The translations under genes and the position numbers were made by a program. Source: Acidimicrobiales bacterium (GTDB lineage Bacteria; Actinomycetota; Acidimicrobiia; Acidimicrobiales; RAAP-2). From it: a DNA stretch of 37,199 nt. Location: positions 1 to 37,199 of the forward strand of contig JANXWA010000033.1 of the NCBI GenBank assembly GCA_025351385.1, read 5' to 3'. The first letter of the stretch is position 1, and each line of letters begins with the position of its first letter. This document shows positions 25,641 through 35,200 of the stretch, one piece after another. Under the pieces are notes generated by a model. It did not search any database. It saw nothing but the letters and a program-made list of their open reading frames with translations, and had not been told where the DNA came from.

Positions 25641-26963
25641 CTAGAAGCCCGGCTCGAACGACGGGCGCAGCTTCACTCCGCTGCGTCCGCCGTCGGGGCG
25701 AACGCAGAGGATCTGGTGGATCTCCAGGTGGTGGCGCTCGAAGCCCACGGCCGAACCGGACATGTAGAGGCGCCAGACGCGCGCCCGCTGCTCACCGACC
25801 TCGTCGGTCGCCTCGTCGAAGCGCTTGACGAGGTTGGCGACCCATTGGCGCAAGGTGATCGCGTAGTGCTCTCGAAGGCTCTCGAGGTGGCGCACCTCGA
25901 ATCCGTGGGCCTGGAAGAGGCTCACCATGGTGCCCACTTCGTGCAGCTCGCCGTCCGGGAAGACGTAGCGCTCGATGAAGGGACTGCCGATCTTCGACGG
26001 ACCGCGCAGGCCCAGGGCGACCTTCGTCTGGCGCGACAGCTCCGAGAGCCTCGACGGGTCCGGATCCTCCACGAAGGAGACCGGTCGGCCAATCGCGTGG
26101 TTGAGGAAACGTCCGCCCGGGCGCAACAGGTTGAAGAGGCCCTGCGCGTAAGGGTCGAGGGATCGGCGTCCCACGTGCTCGGACATCCCGATGGAGGAGA
26201 TGGCGTCGTAGGGACCGTCGCGAACGTCGCGAATGTCCTGAACCCGGAACTCGACCAGGTGGCTGACGCCGGCGAGCACCGCCTGCTCGGTCGCGTAGCG
26301 CTGTTGGGGCTCGGAGAGGGTGACGCCGACGACCGTGGCGCCGTACTCGCGAGCCGCGTGGATCCCCATGGCACCCCAGCCACAGCCCACGTCGAGCAGT
26401 CGCACCCCCGGGGCCAGCTCGAGTTTGCGCGCGACGAGGTCGACCTTTCGACGCTGGGCCATCTCGAGCGTGTCGTCGGGCGAGGCGAAGACGGCACACG
26501 AGTAGGTCATCGACGGCCCGAGCACCATCTCGTAGAAACGGTTCGACACGTCGTAGTGGTGCGAGATCGCGGCGGCGTCCCTCGCGCGACTGTGCAGGAT
26601 GCCGCGCTGCCTCGTCTCGACCGCTGGCGGCGTCAAGGGTCGCAATGCGGAGCCACCGACGACCGAGAGCAGTGAACGCAGGTTGTTGAACTTCAAGAGT
26701 TGGTTGACGGGCGGCACCGCGAGGTCGAAGAGGGCGTCGAGGTCGCCGTCGACGTCGAGGTCGCCCGCGACGTACGCGCGCGCGACGCCGAGCTCGCCGG
26801 GATGGGTCAGCACCCTCGTCAGTGCGTCGCGACGAAGGATCCTCAGCGTGATGGCGTTCGCAGGCGACTCGACCGTGGGTGAGGCGGAACTCCCGTCGTA
26901 CGCCTCGACACGAAACGGGAGCCGGTGCCCGTACACCGAGGAGACAAAAGTCGACACGTCCAT
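25641..26963 (-). CDS. cfa: Cyclopropane-fatty-acyl-phospholipid synthase family methyltransferase
   Basis: 440 aa. The enzyme adds a methylene from S-adenosylmethionine across cis double bonds of membrane lipids (EC 2.1.1.79). Family landmarks are AISHHYDVSNRFYEMVLGP (132-150) with MTYSCAVF after it, the SAM motif LDVGCGWGAMG (190-200), SIGMSEHVG and the C-terminal YVFPDGELHEVG. The N-terminal 120 residues match the lipid-binding domain of Cfa. The ATG at 26963 with GGAGGTG upstream is chosen over an in-frame start 53 codons earlier. It converges on the crotonase-fold gene with 85 bases between. A 10-methyl-branching variant cannot be excluded. Confidence 0.92.
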   Translation of the reverse strand: MDVSTFVSSVYGHRLPFRVEAYDGSSASPTVESPANAITLRILRRDALTRVLTHPGELGVARAYVAGDLDVDGDLDALFDLAVPPVNQLLKFNNLRSLLSVVGGSALRPLTPPAVETRQRGILHSRARDAAAISHHYDVSNRFYEMVLGPSMTYSCAVFASPDDTLEMAQRRKVDLVARKLELAPGVRLLDVGCGWGAMGIHAAREYGATVVGVTLSEPQQRYATEQAVLAGVSHLVEFRVQDIRDVRDGPYDAISSIGMSEHVGRRSLDPYAQGLFNLLRPGGRFLNHAIGRPVSFVEDPDPSRLSELSRQTKVALGLRGPSKIGSPFIERYVFPDGELHEVGTMVSLFQAHGFEVRHLESLREHYAITLRQWVANLVKRFDEATDEVGEQRARVWRLYMSGSAVGFERHHLEIHQILCVRPDGGRSGVKLRPSFEPGF

Positions 26964-27170
26964 GTGACACCTCCGATATTCCTTGGACGCACGATAGTCA
27001 GTCGGTCCGTGGGGCAGCTCAAGTTTCTCCCGTCCGCATCTTGGCTCCCACTGGATGACCGAGTCGGGTCCCTCGATCCGGGCCACCGAGGTTCGGCGGC
27101 GCCCCGGGAGGGGCTTTCTCAACTACCGAAAGCAGATTGTCGCGAGCGATGGCCATCGAGGTGCGGGGAA

Positions 27171-27198
27171 GTTGAAAGTTGAAGGTTAAGTGTTGAAC
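27171..27198 (+). repeat. Four tandem 7-bp units upstream of the pilus operon
   Basis: Four head-to-tail heptamers of consensus GTTGAAN start at 27171, 27178, 27185 and 27192; the third is variant (GTTAAGT). Exact 7-bp phasing could be a binding array for a DNA-binding protein. No known motif is recognised. Confidence 0.45.
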
Positions 27199-27400
27199 TG
27201 GAAGCCAACCTCGCTGACCATTGCCCGGGACACATGGGTGCGTCGTTACTACTTTGAAATCGCCTGATCGGGCTTGTCCGTGTCATGAAGACGCACAAGG
27301 GCCCACTCGAAGCCCCGCCGAGGGCCTCACGATGAACGATGTGGTTGCTCAATCGTTGTCAAGCCCTCGAACGCGGACGTCGTCGACTGGTCTAATCGAC

Positions 27401-27421
27401 ACGATTGAAACTGACAATCGT
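27401..27421 (+). promoter_or_regulatory. Inverted repeat ACGATTG-N7-CAATCGT
   Basis: Perfect 7-bp arms separated by 7 bases, about one helical turn plus between centres, as for a dimeric regulator. It lies about 250 bases upstream of pilB. Function not known. Confidence 0.3.
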
Positions 27422-27496
27422 CGAACGTTGTTGCGACTTCGCGTCGTTTGGCCCTTTTCAATTGGACGTCACGTGATGATGCCCGTTGTCAACTCG

Positions 27497-27509
27497 TTGA
27501 TTCAATCAA
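27497..27509 (+). promoter_or_regulatory. Palindrome TTGATT-C-AATCAA
   Basis: Perfect 6+1+6 palindrome in the A/T-rich part of the pilB upstream region, about 40 bases before a TATAAT. Possible operator or activator site; chance occurrence is not excluded. Confidence 0.3.
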
Positions 27510-27668
27510 ATCTTGAGGGACTGATTGCTAATTGAGTTACCGTGCCATCTATAATTCTCGTACCTAGCCCGGTTGGTAACCGATTCGAATTGTTCGGTAT
27601 AGAAGCACTTTTCCAGATATCCGAGATAGATTACAGGGCAGAATCAAAATTCCTAGGGATACTCGAGG

Positions 27669-29537
27669 GTGGTTGTGGCGTTCAGGAAGAAAGACCGCAA
27701 TGAGAGCAGCACCGACCAGTTTCCCGTGAACTCGGCCGGTGGCTCCGTCGTGGCCATTGACGACTCCAAAAAGGGTGATCCTCAGCGTTCGGATGACTCG
27801 GCGCCGGCCGGCTTCTCCACGCAGCCAAGTTCCGCTTCTTCGTCTGGATCCTCGGAGCCGCGAGGAGTCCGGCTCGGCGAACAGCTCATTGGCAGCAATC
27901 TGATCACCGAGGCCCAGCTCGAGCAGGCGCTCGAGATGCAGCGAGACTCGGGTGGCCGGTTGGGCGAGGTGCTGGTCAGTCTCGGAGCCCTCAGTGAGCA
28001 GGCCCTGGCGCACGCGCTCGCCGCCTTCTTTGGCTTCGACGTGGCGAATCTGCGCCGAGACGTCGTCGATCCCTCGGTTTTGGGATTCCTTCCCGAGGAC
28101 GTCGCCCGAGAGCACATGGCCTTCCCGGTCCGCCTAACTGATGAGGGTCTCTTCGTCGCGGTCGCCGAACCGAGCGAAGAGCTCCGAGCGCTCCTCGCCC
28201 AGGCGAGCGGCAAGACGGTCAAACTGCTCATCGCACCGCTCGGCGACATTCGGTGGGCCATCGACAGCAACTACCGAGCGATCGGGAGTGTCGAGAGCCT
28301 CGTGCGGGTGTTCGAGTCAGTGGAGGGATCGCGACGGCGCAGCGTCGACGCGTCCGAGACGGAGATCGTCGCGGATGACGCCCCCGTCGTGCAGGTGGTC
28401 GACCGCATCCTCACTCAAGCGATGCGCGACCGCGCGTCCGACGTGCACATCGAGCCGGCCGACGACATCGTGCGAGTGCGCTTTCGCATCGACGGAGCGT
28501 TGAAGGAGATCCTGCAGCTGCCCGCGGCGATCGGGCCGGGACTGGTCAGTCGCATCAAGATCATGGCCAACATGAACATCGTCGAGCGGCGTCGACCCCA
28601 GGACGGCCAGTTGACGATCACCATCGACGGCAAGGAGGTCGACGTCCGGGTTGCGACGGTGGCGACAATTATGGGCGAGAGTTGCGTCATGCGACTGCTC
28701 GACAAGACGCGATCGGTCCTGCGCCTGAATGATCTCGGCATGCCGCTCGACACCCACGCCGCCTACTCCAAGATCGTCCGGGCGCCCTTTGGCATGGTCC
28801 TGTGCGCCGGACCAACGGGTAGTGGCAAGACAACGACGCTCTACGCGACCTTGAGCGAGGTGAACAATTCCACGCTCAACGTCATGACCATCGAGGACCC
28901 GGTCGAGTACGTCTTCCCGTCGATCAATCAGATCCAGACGAATGAGCAAGCGGGGTTGACCTTCGCGACCGGACTTCGCTCCATCCTGCGCCAGGACCCG
29001 GACGTCATCCTCGTCGGAGAGATCCGTGACGTCGAGACGACCCGCGTGGCCGTTCAGTCGGCCCTCACCGGCCACTTCGTCGTGTCGTCCTTGCACGCCA
29101 CCGACTCGGTGTCGGCCCTGCACCGTTTCCTCGACATGGGAATCGAGTCATTCCTCATCGCGTCCTCGGTCCTCGCCGTCGTCGGGCAGCGATTGCTTCG
29201 CCGGATCTGCCCGTCGTGCAAGTCGACGTACACGCCGACCGACGAGGAACTGGTCTTCTACCAGGAGAGCGGCGGATCGCCCAAGGACGTCTTCTACCAG
29301 GGAACGGGCTGCAACTTCTGCACCAACACCGGTTATAAGGACCGGATCGGCATCTACGAGCTGCTCGTGATGACCCCCGAACTCCGACGTCTGGTCGTGG
29401 GCTGGGCCACCCAGGAGGAGTTGCGCAACATGGCAGTGAAGCAGGGAATGCGCACGTTGCGCCAAGAGGCGATCAATCTCGTCTCCCAGGACATCACGTC
29501 CATCTCAGAGGTCATCCGGAGCGTGTACACACTATGA
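27669..29537 (+). CDS. pilB: Type IV pilus assembly / type II secretion ATPase PilB (GspE family)
   Basis: 622 aa hexameric ATPase that powers pilin polymerisation at the cytoplasmic face. A disordered N-terminal part (about 1-65) is followed by an MshEN domain (about 66-170; RLGEQLIGSNLITEAQLEQAL and a second RLGEVLVSLG... block), the kind that binds cyclic di-GMP in some family members. The ATPase core has Walker A GPTGSGKTTT from 381, Walker B DPDVILVGE (443-451) and a CPSC...CNFC zinc-binding pair. GTG 27669 is used; GTG 27675 with GAGGG close upstream is an equally plausible start. The downstream pilC overlaps by 4 bases. Confidence 0.94.
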   Translation: MVVAFRKKDRNESSTDQFPVNSAGGSVVAIDDSKKGDPQRSDDSAPAGFSTQPSSASSSGSSEPRGVRLGEQLIGSNLITEAQLEQALEMQRDSGGRLGEVLVSLGALSEQALAHALAAFFGFDVANLRRDVVDPSVLGFLPEDVAREHMAFPVRLTDEGLFVAVAEPSEELRALLAQASGKTVKLLIAPLGDIRWAIDSNYRAIGSVESLVRVFESVEGSRRRSVDASETEIVADDAPVVQVVDRILTQAMRDRASDVHIEPADDIVRVRFRIDGALKEILQLPAAIGPGLVSRIKIMANMNIVERRRPQDGQLTITIDGKEVDVRVATVATIMGESCVMRLLDKTRSVLRLNDLGMPLDTHAAYSKIVRAPFGMVLCAGPTGSGKTTTLYATLSEVNNSTLNVMTIEDPVEYVFPSINQIQTNEQAGLTFATGLRSILRQDPDVILVGEIRDVETTRVAVQSALTGHFVVSSLHATDSVSALHRFLDMGIESFLIASSVLAVVGQRLLRRICPSCKSTYTPTDEELVFYQESGGSPKDVFYQGTGCNFCTNTGYKDRIGIYELLVMTPELRRLVVGWATQEELRNMAVKQGMRTLRQEAINLVSQDITSISEVIRSVYTL

Positions 29538-30808
29538 GCCGTGACAAGAAGCCCAAGCGCAATGACAAGGCGCCCAAGGCCCGCGACAGCGCGCCGAAAC
29601 TGGACAAGTTCAAGTTCAAGGCCCTCGACCAGTCCGGTAAGACGATCACCGGGGTCGAAGTGGCGTCATCGACGGGAGCGGCCCACGTGGCCCTGCTCGC
29701 GCGGGGGCTCCAGCCCCTGGAAGTAGGGGCGCGCCAGAGCGTCCTCAAGTTCGAGATCACCAAGAAGAGGGTCCCGCGCCAGGACGTCATGAACTTCACC
29801 CGCCAGTTGGCGGTCTTCATGCGCGCCGGCATCCCCATCATGGAGGCCCTCGAGGTCATCGTCGAGGAGACCCAGAACAAGATGATGCAAACCGTGCTGA
29901 AGGAGATGGTCGACAGCCTCCGGGCCGGTGACACCTTCGCTGCCGCCGCGTCGGTCCACCCGGAGGCGTTCCCCAATTTCTACGTCGGCATCCTGGAATC
30001 GGCCGAATTGACCGGGAACCTTGACGTGGTGCTCAACCAATTGGCCGACTACATGGACCGCGACGCCAAGGCCCGGGGAAAGGTGACGGCGGCCCTGATC
30101 TACCCCTCGGTCGTGGCGGCCATGTCGGTCGTGACCGTGCTCGTGCTCGCCGTCTTTGTGATGCCCCGATTCGAGGTGTTCTTCGCTTCCCTGCACGCCA
30201 AACTACCCCTCGTCACCAGGTTGTTGCTCACGACCACTTCCTTCATGGGCAAGTGGTGGTACGCCGAGATCGCCACCGTTCTAGTCGTCGTGGTCGGCTT
30301 TATCGCCATGCGGCGCTCCGACGGAGGCAAGGCCCGTCTCGACAAGTGGATCTTGAAGATTCCGGTCATCGGCGATCTCACCGAGACCGCGATCATCGAG
30401 CGAACCTGCCGAGTGCTGGCCTCGATGCTGCGCGCCGGCGTCGACCTACCGCGATCGATGACGGTGACCGCGGAGTCGGCCAACAACGCCGTGTACCGAA
30501 AGGCGCTCGAGGGGGTCCGCGAAGCGATGATGCAGGGCCAGGGGCTCGCCGAGCCGATTGCTCTCACCAACCTCTTCCCCGCGGCCGCCCGCCAGATGTT
30601 CCGCGTCGGCGAGGAGACCGGCACCCTGGACCAACAGCTCGAAGTGGCCGCGGCCTACTACAACCGGGAGCTGGAGACCAAGCTCGAGCGTGCCACGGCC
30701 CTCTTCGAGCCCGCGATCATCATTTTCATGGGCGTAGTTGTGGGATTTGTTGCGGTTGCGTTGATTTCGGCTATGTACGGTATTTACAATCAGGTGAAAG
30801 TTGGATGA
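29534..30808 (+). CDS. pilC: Type IV pilus inner-membrane platform protein PilC (GspF family)
   Basis: 424 aa. A charged Lys/Pro-rich start (1-25) precedes two T2SSF domains. The first contains FTRQLAVFMRAGIPIMEAL and FYVGILESAELTGNLDVVL; the second contains RTCRVLASMLRAGVDLPRSM and MFRVGEETGTLDQQL. Three membrane segments lie near residues 195-220, 240-260 and 395-420. PilC couples the ATPase to pilin extraction from the membrane. ATGA overlaps tie it to pilB before and to the prepilin-like gene after, so it is within one operon. Length and domain layout are normal. Confidence 0.94.
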   Translation: MSRDKKPKRNDKAPKARDSAPKLDKFKFKALDQSGKTITGVEVASSTGAAHVALLARGLQPLEVGARQSVLKFEITKKRVPRQDVMNFTRQLAVFMRAGIPIMEALEVIVEETQNKMMQTVLKEMVDSLRAGDTFAAAASVHPEAFPNFYVGILESAELTGNLDVVLNQLADYMDRDAKARGKVTAALIYPSVVAAMSVVTVLVLAVFVMPRFEVFFASLHAKLPLVTRLLLTTTSFMGKWWYAEIATVLVVVVGFIAMRRSDGGKARLDKWILKIPVIGDLTETAIIERTCRVLASMLRAGVDLPRSMTVTAESANNAVYRKALEGVREAMMQGQGLAEPIALTNLFPAAARQMFRVGEETGTLDQQLEVAAAYYNRELETKLERATALFEPAIIIFMGVVVGFVAVALISAMYGIYNQVKVG

Positions 30809-32265
30809 AGACGAATTGGCCCCTCCGCGTAACGTCTCTTCGTTGGGGACGCGGCAGGGCTTACTCCAAATCCAAGTGCCGGGACGACCGCTCGAAGTCC
30901 TCGGACCGGGGCTTCACCCTGGTAGAGCTCCTGATCGTCATTACGATCGTGCCCCTCATCATTGGATCGCTCGCGGCCGGGTTGATGGCCGTCTTCTCGA
31001 TCCAGTCGAATGTCTCGAACCGCCTCTCGAACTCCGGTGAGGCTCAGGCGATCCTGTCGGTGTACACGAACGACGTCCAGAGCGCCCTGCAAGTCGACAC
31101 CCAGTCCTCGAGTGGCCCCCAGTGCGGTACGGGGAACCAACTGCTGGGTCTTCAGTGGGACCTCTCGTCAGGTGGCGGCTACCTCACGAAGGTCTCCTAC
31201 GTCCTCGTACCCCCGAGCGGCGGGGCGACGGCATCCTCCCTGGTCCGTCTCTACTGCACGGGCGGCTCGAACATCCCCACGCAGACGACCGCCGTCTCCT
31301 ACAACTTCTCCAACTCCCAGGGACCGGCCACGGTGACCTGCTCGCCGGCGTGCGCGCCCCTGCCGACGTTGGGCTGGACCTCGACGTCGAACGTCGACAC
31401 CGTCGCGTTCTCGATCTCCCAGCCCGAAGGCCCTAATAACGTGACGCCCTACGTCAACACCCTGGTGGCCTCGCCAGCGGCTAGCGCCTCGGTGACGTCG
31501 ACCGGTGGCCCGATTACCGGCACCACGACGACGAGCTGCAACTTCGCCACGACCGGTGGCACCTACGTGTCCACCCTCTGCTTCGTGGACTTCTCCTCGT
31601 TGGCCACCGCCGCCAACGCCGCCGCGGTGACCGCACCACGTAGCTGCCTGGAGATGTCGGTGTCGCTGCCCCAGAACTTCGTCATGTTCTTCTGCGTCCA
31701 CATCTCGGGGCACGTCTGGGGAGTGTCGAGCCTTCCCACATGGGAAAATAGCTGCACGGGGAACATCTGCTCCGGAGGCGCGTTCCTCGGCAACAACGTC
31801 GGTGGCGCCCCCTTCTACTTCGGTGTGCCGGGGGACCCGGCGATCTACATGTTGCCGCCCAACGGCGGGATCACCACGATCACCGTCACGGGCATCACCG
31901 TGGTGAATTCGCAAGGAATTAACGCGACCGGTTGGGAGTTCGTCGCGGCCGACGCTGAGACGACCGACCAGAACGAGTCGATCACCTTTCAGTCCGACCA
32001 GACGCTCAACCTGCTGCCGAACAGTCCGACCTCGCCGGTCGGCAACGCCTGCGGGAGCACGCCTCCCACCTACAGCTCTCAGTACCTGACCGGGATCGGC
32101 ACCCCCACCGTCGAGTGCTACGGACCGGTCTCCAGCAACAAGACCGGCACGACGATGGTCTGGGCCGCCACACCCCAGTCGATGACCGTGACGTTGAACG
32201 GTGGAGCCGGTGGTCTGGAGGGCACGACCTTCGGACTGCTCCTCTCGGGAGGCTCGGGCACGTGA
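30805..32265 (+). CDS. Prepilin-like protein with N-methylation signal
   Basis: 486 aa. A long basic leader of 36 residues ends at G36, followed by FTLVELLIVITIVPLIIGSLAAG: a class type IV prepilin cleavage site with Glu at +5 and a hydrophobic stem. The rest is a Ser/Thr/Gly-rich extracellular part with several cysteines (for example SCNFATTGG, NSCTGNICSGG), much larger than a major pilin, suggesting a minor or tip pilin. The ATG at 30805 overlaps the pilC stop as ATGA, and the next gene overlaps as GTGA. I recognise no defined binding domain in the C-terminal part. Confidence 0.87.
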   Translation: MKTNWPLRVTSLRWGRGRAYSKSKCRDDRSKSSDRGFTLVELLIVITIVPLIIGSLAAGLMAVFSIQSNVSNRLSNSGEAQAILSVYTNDVQSALQVDTQSSSGPQCGTGNQLLGLQWDLSSGGGYLTKVSYVLVPPSGGATASSLVRLYCTGGSNIPTQTTAVSYNFSNSQGPATVTCSPACAPLPTLGWTSTSNVDTVAFSISQPEGPNNVTPYVNTLVASPAASASVTSTGGPITGTTTTSCNFATTGGTYVSTLCFVDFSSLATAANAAAVTAPRSCLEMSVSLPQNFVMFFCVHISGHVWGVSSLPTWENSCTGNICSGGAFLGNNVGGAPFYFGVPGDPAIYMLPPNGGITTITVTGITVVNSQGINATGWEFVAADAETTDQNESITFQSDQTLNLLPNSPTSPVGNACGSTPPTYSSQYLTGIGTPTVECYGPVSSNKTGTTMVWAATPQSMTVTLNGGAGGLEGTTFGLLLSGGSGT

Positions 32266-35200
32266 GATTAGTCCCGGCATCCGTGATCGAAATGGTCGAC
32301 CGTCTTCGGGCCCACCACGAGGCGCGTCAATCGGAGGTCGGTGACACCCTGCTAGAGGTCCTGCTCTCGGTGATCGTCCTTGGGCTCGCCGCGGTCGCGC
32401 TGCTGATCGCGTTCTCGACCTCGATCGCCGCCTCGGCCGAGCATCGGCTCCTCGCGACGTCGTCGGTCGTGCTCGACAGCGCCTCGCAAGAGGCGATCTC
32501 CGGGATCCAGCAACAGCAGAACATGTTCACGTCGTGCCTCTCGAGCGAAGCACTTGAGGTGGCCTACTACCAGTCGCAGATTCCCCTCAGTACCTCCCCT
32601 TACTCCTCCCAATACTCCGCGCTGATCACTGCGGTGCAGTACTGGTCGGGGACCGGATTCGTGAATCCCCCCACCTGCCCCCAGTACGCGCCCCAGCAAA
32701 TCACGGTGACTGTCACCAAGACGTCCAGCGGGCAGACGTACGTCAATACGTTCGTTGTGAACTACCCACTCGCGAGCGCCGGGGCCAGCGGGAACGCGGG
32801 ACCGGCCACGCAACTGGTCTTCACCGGTCAACCGGTGGGCGGCCCGGCCGGCATCCCGTTCGCCACCCAGCCGGTGGTGACCGTCGAGAACGTCAACAAC
32901 CAGGCGGTCAGCACCGACCTGTCGCCCGTGACGCTCTCGGTCACCGGCAACTCCGGGATTCTCGTCACGGGCTGCTCGGGAAGTGAGGTCTCGGGAATCG
33001 TGACCTTCACGGGCTGCGCCATCTCCACTCCCGGCACCTACACGCTGACCGCGACCGACGGGTCGCTGACGTCGGCCCTGCCCAGCGTCAGCATCACCAT
33101 CTCGGCATCCGCGTACCACCTGGTGTTCACCACCCAGCCGACGCCCGGCGGGTCGGGGTCCGTGATGACTCAACAGCCCGTCGTGATGATCGAGAACACC
33201 AGCAATGCCGTGGTGGTCGTGAGTGCGACGCTGACGCTGACGCCGTCGGACGGGACCTTGAGCAGTTGTGCGGGTCTGACTACCACTACTGGAGTGTTCA
33301 ACGTCTCGGGATGTACCTTCGCCGGCGCTTTCCAGTCAGGCCTGTCGACGTACTATACGCTCAACGCGACCTCCACCGGGATCATCGCGGCGACGTCGAA
33401 CCCCTTCCTCGTGACGACCTTTGGCGCGGCGAGTCAGCTCGTCTTCACGACCGAACCCTCCGGAATCTCGAGCGGCTCCCTGCCCGCGCCGTTCCCGACC
33501 TCCATCGTCGTGACCGTGGAGGACTCCTTCGGCAATGTGGTCACGAGCGGCTACTCGACCTCGATCTCACTGGCGCCCAGTGCCGGCGAGTCCTTCGGCG
33601 CAAGTTGCGCGGCGAAGACTCCCTCGTCCGGGGTGGCCACATTCACGGGTTGCACGCTGAACGCCTACCTGAACAACGTGACTCTCACCGCGACCTCGGG
33701 CTCGCTGTCCGCGCCGAGCACGCCGTTCAACGTGACCAACGTCGCAAGCAAGTTGGTTTTCGCGACCTCGCCGGTCGCCGGCAACTCCGGGATCGTGTTC
33801 TCCACTCAGCCGATCGTCGCCTTTGAGGACGCGGGCGGCAACATCGTGACGTCCTCCACGGCACCGATTGCCCTGGCACCCTCGGCCGGCACGTTGAACT
33901 TCTGTTCGACCCTCACACCGGTCGCGGGTGTCGTGAGCGTCGCCAGTTGCACGTTCGCCGGCCTCGTGGGGACCAACTACACCCTGACCGCCTCGTCGGC
34001 GGGAGTCACCTCGGCGACCAGCTTGTCCTTCTCGCCGCTCGGACCGGGCCTCCCAGCGCAGTTGGCCTTCTCCACTGATCCCGTTGCCGGAGTCTCGGGT
34101 GCGCTCTTCACGACCCAGCCCATTGTCTTGGTGGAGGACTCGGCCGGCAACGTCGTCGTCCTCGGTTCGACGACGATTTCCTTCTCCGCCTCCGGGGGAA
34201 CGTACACGCCGTGCACGAACCTCAGCTCAGTGGCGGGCGTCGTGACGGCGACCAACTGTGCGTTCGCGGGCGTCGTGGGAACTCCGTACATCTTCACTGC
34301 CTCAGCCTCGGGCCTCACCTCCAACACCGCGACAATCACCCCCACCGCGGCGGGCGCCCCCTTCCAAATCGTCCTCGCCGGCTGCCCGTCGAGCCTCGTC
34401 TACCTGACCCCGTGCACCGCCACCGCCTCGATTGAGGACTCGTACAACAACATCGAGCTGGCCGATAGCGCAACCGTCGTCACCTTCACCCAGACTTCCG
34501 GCTCGGGCGCCGTGAGCGGGCTTTCGAGCTTCCCGGTCACGGCCGGCGTCGCCAGTGACACCGTCACGGGCACGGTCGTCGGACCGACCGTCCTCAGCGC
34601 CAGCGGTGAGTCGATCACCTCAAACTCGCTGACCGTCACGGTCATCAAAGCCAATCAGACGATCACCTACACCTCCACCAACCCGACGCCGGTCCTGGTC
34701 GGCGGCCCGACCTACACCCCTGCCGCCATTGGTGGAGCAACGGGCAACCCGGTCACCTTCACCATCGACGGTGCCAGTACTGCCGGCTGTGCGATTTCGG
34801 GCGGAGCCGTCAGTTTCACGGCCGTGGGCACCTGCGTCGTCGACGCCAACCAGGCCGGCAACGCCAACTACAACGCGGCGGCCCAGGTCCAGCAGTTGAT
34901 CACCGTCAACAAGGGCAACCAGACGACCTCATTCACCTCGGTCAACCCGTCGCCGGTGCTCGTCGGCGGCCCGACGTACACCCCGACGGCCACGGCCACC
35001 TCAGGTCTGAGCGTGACCTTCACCATTGACGGTGCCAGTACCGCCGGTTGTTCGATCTCGGCCGGCGTCGTCAGCTTCACGGCCGTGGGCACCTGCGTCG
35101 TTGACGCCAACCAGGCCGGTAACGCCAACTGGAACGCGGCGGCCCAGGTCCAGCAGTCGATCACCGTCAACAAGGGCAATCAGACGATCAACTTCGGCGC

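Larger units (their letters stand above)
26964..27668. other. Intergenic region between cfa and pilB
   Basis: This 705-base divergent region has no gene I can support; the one short rightward reading frame (27221-27535) has no ribosome binding site or recognisable sequence. The right half is clearly richer in A and T than the genes. It holds heptamer repeats at 27171-27198, a complex fold-back area around 27271-27325 (GGCC-CA-CTCG pairing with CGAGGGCC), and two inverted repeats at 27401-27421 and 27497-27509. TATAAT (27550-27555) and TATAGA (27598-27603) are -10-like, but their best -35 partners have 19-base spacers. Confidence 0.6.

Noticed and set aside
27271-27325. Fold-back segment considered as a small RNA or riboswitch
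   Set aside because: Pairing needs several bulges, no known riboswitch consensus such as GEMM is seen, and no promoter or T-tract frames it.
27221-27535. 104-codon rightward open frame in the cfa-pilB gap
   Set aside because: No ribosome binding site, no conserved pattern, and it runs through the inverted repeats that look regulatory.
30253-30804. Upstream extension of the prepilin-like gene inside pilC
   Set aside because: Arg-rich shadow sequence; the ATG at 30805 gives an ATGA overlap with pilC and a proper prepilin leader.
32115-32261. Upstream extension of the giant pilin gene
   Set aside because: It overlaps the previous gene in another frame; the GTG at 32262 in a GTGA overlap gives the pilin leader.
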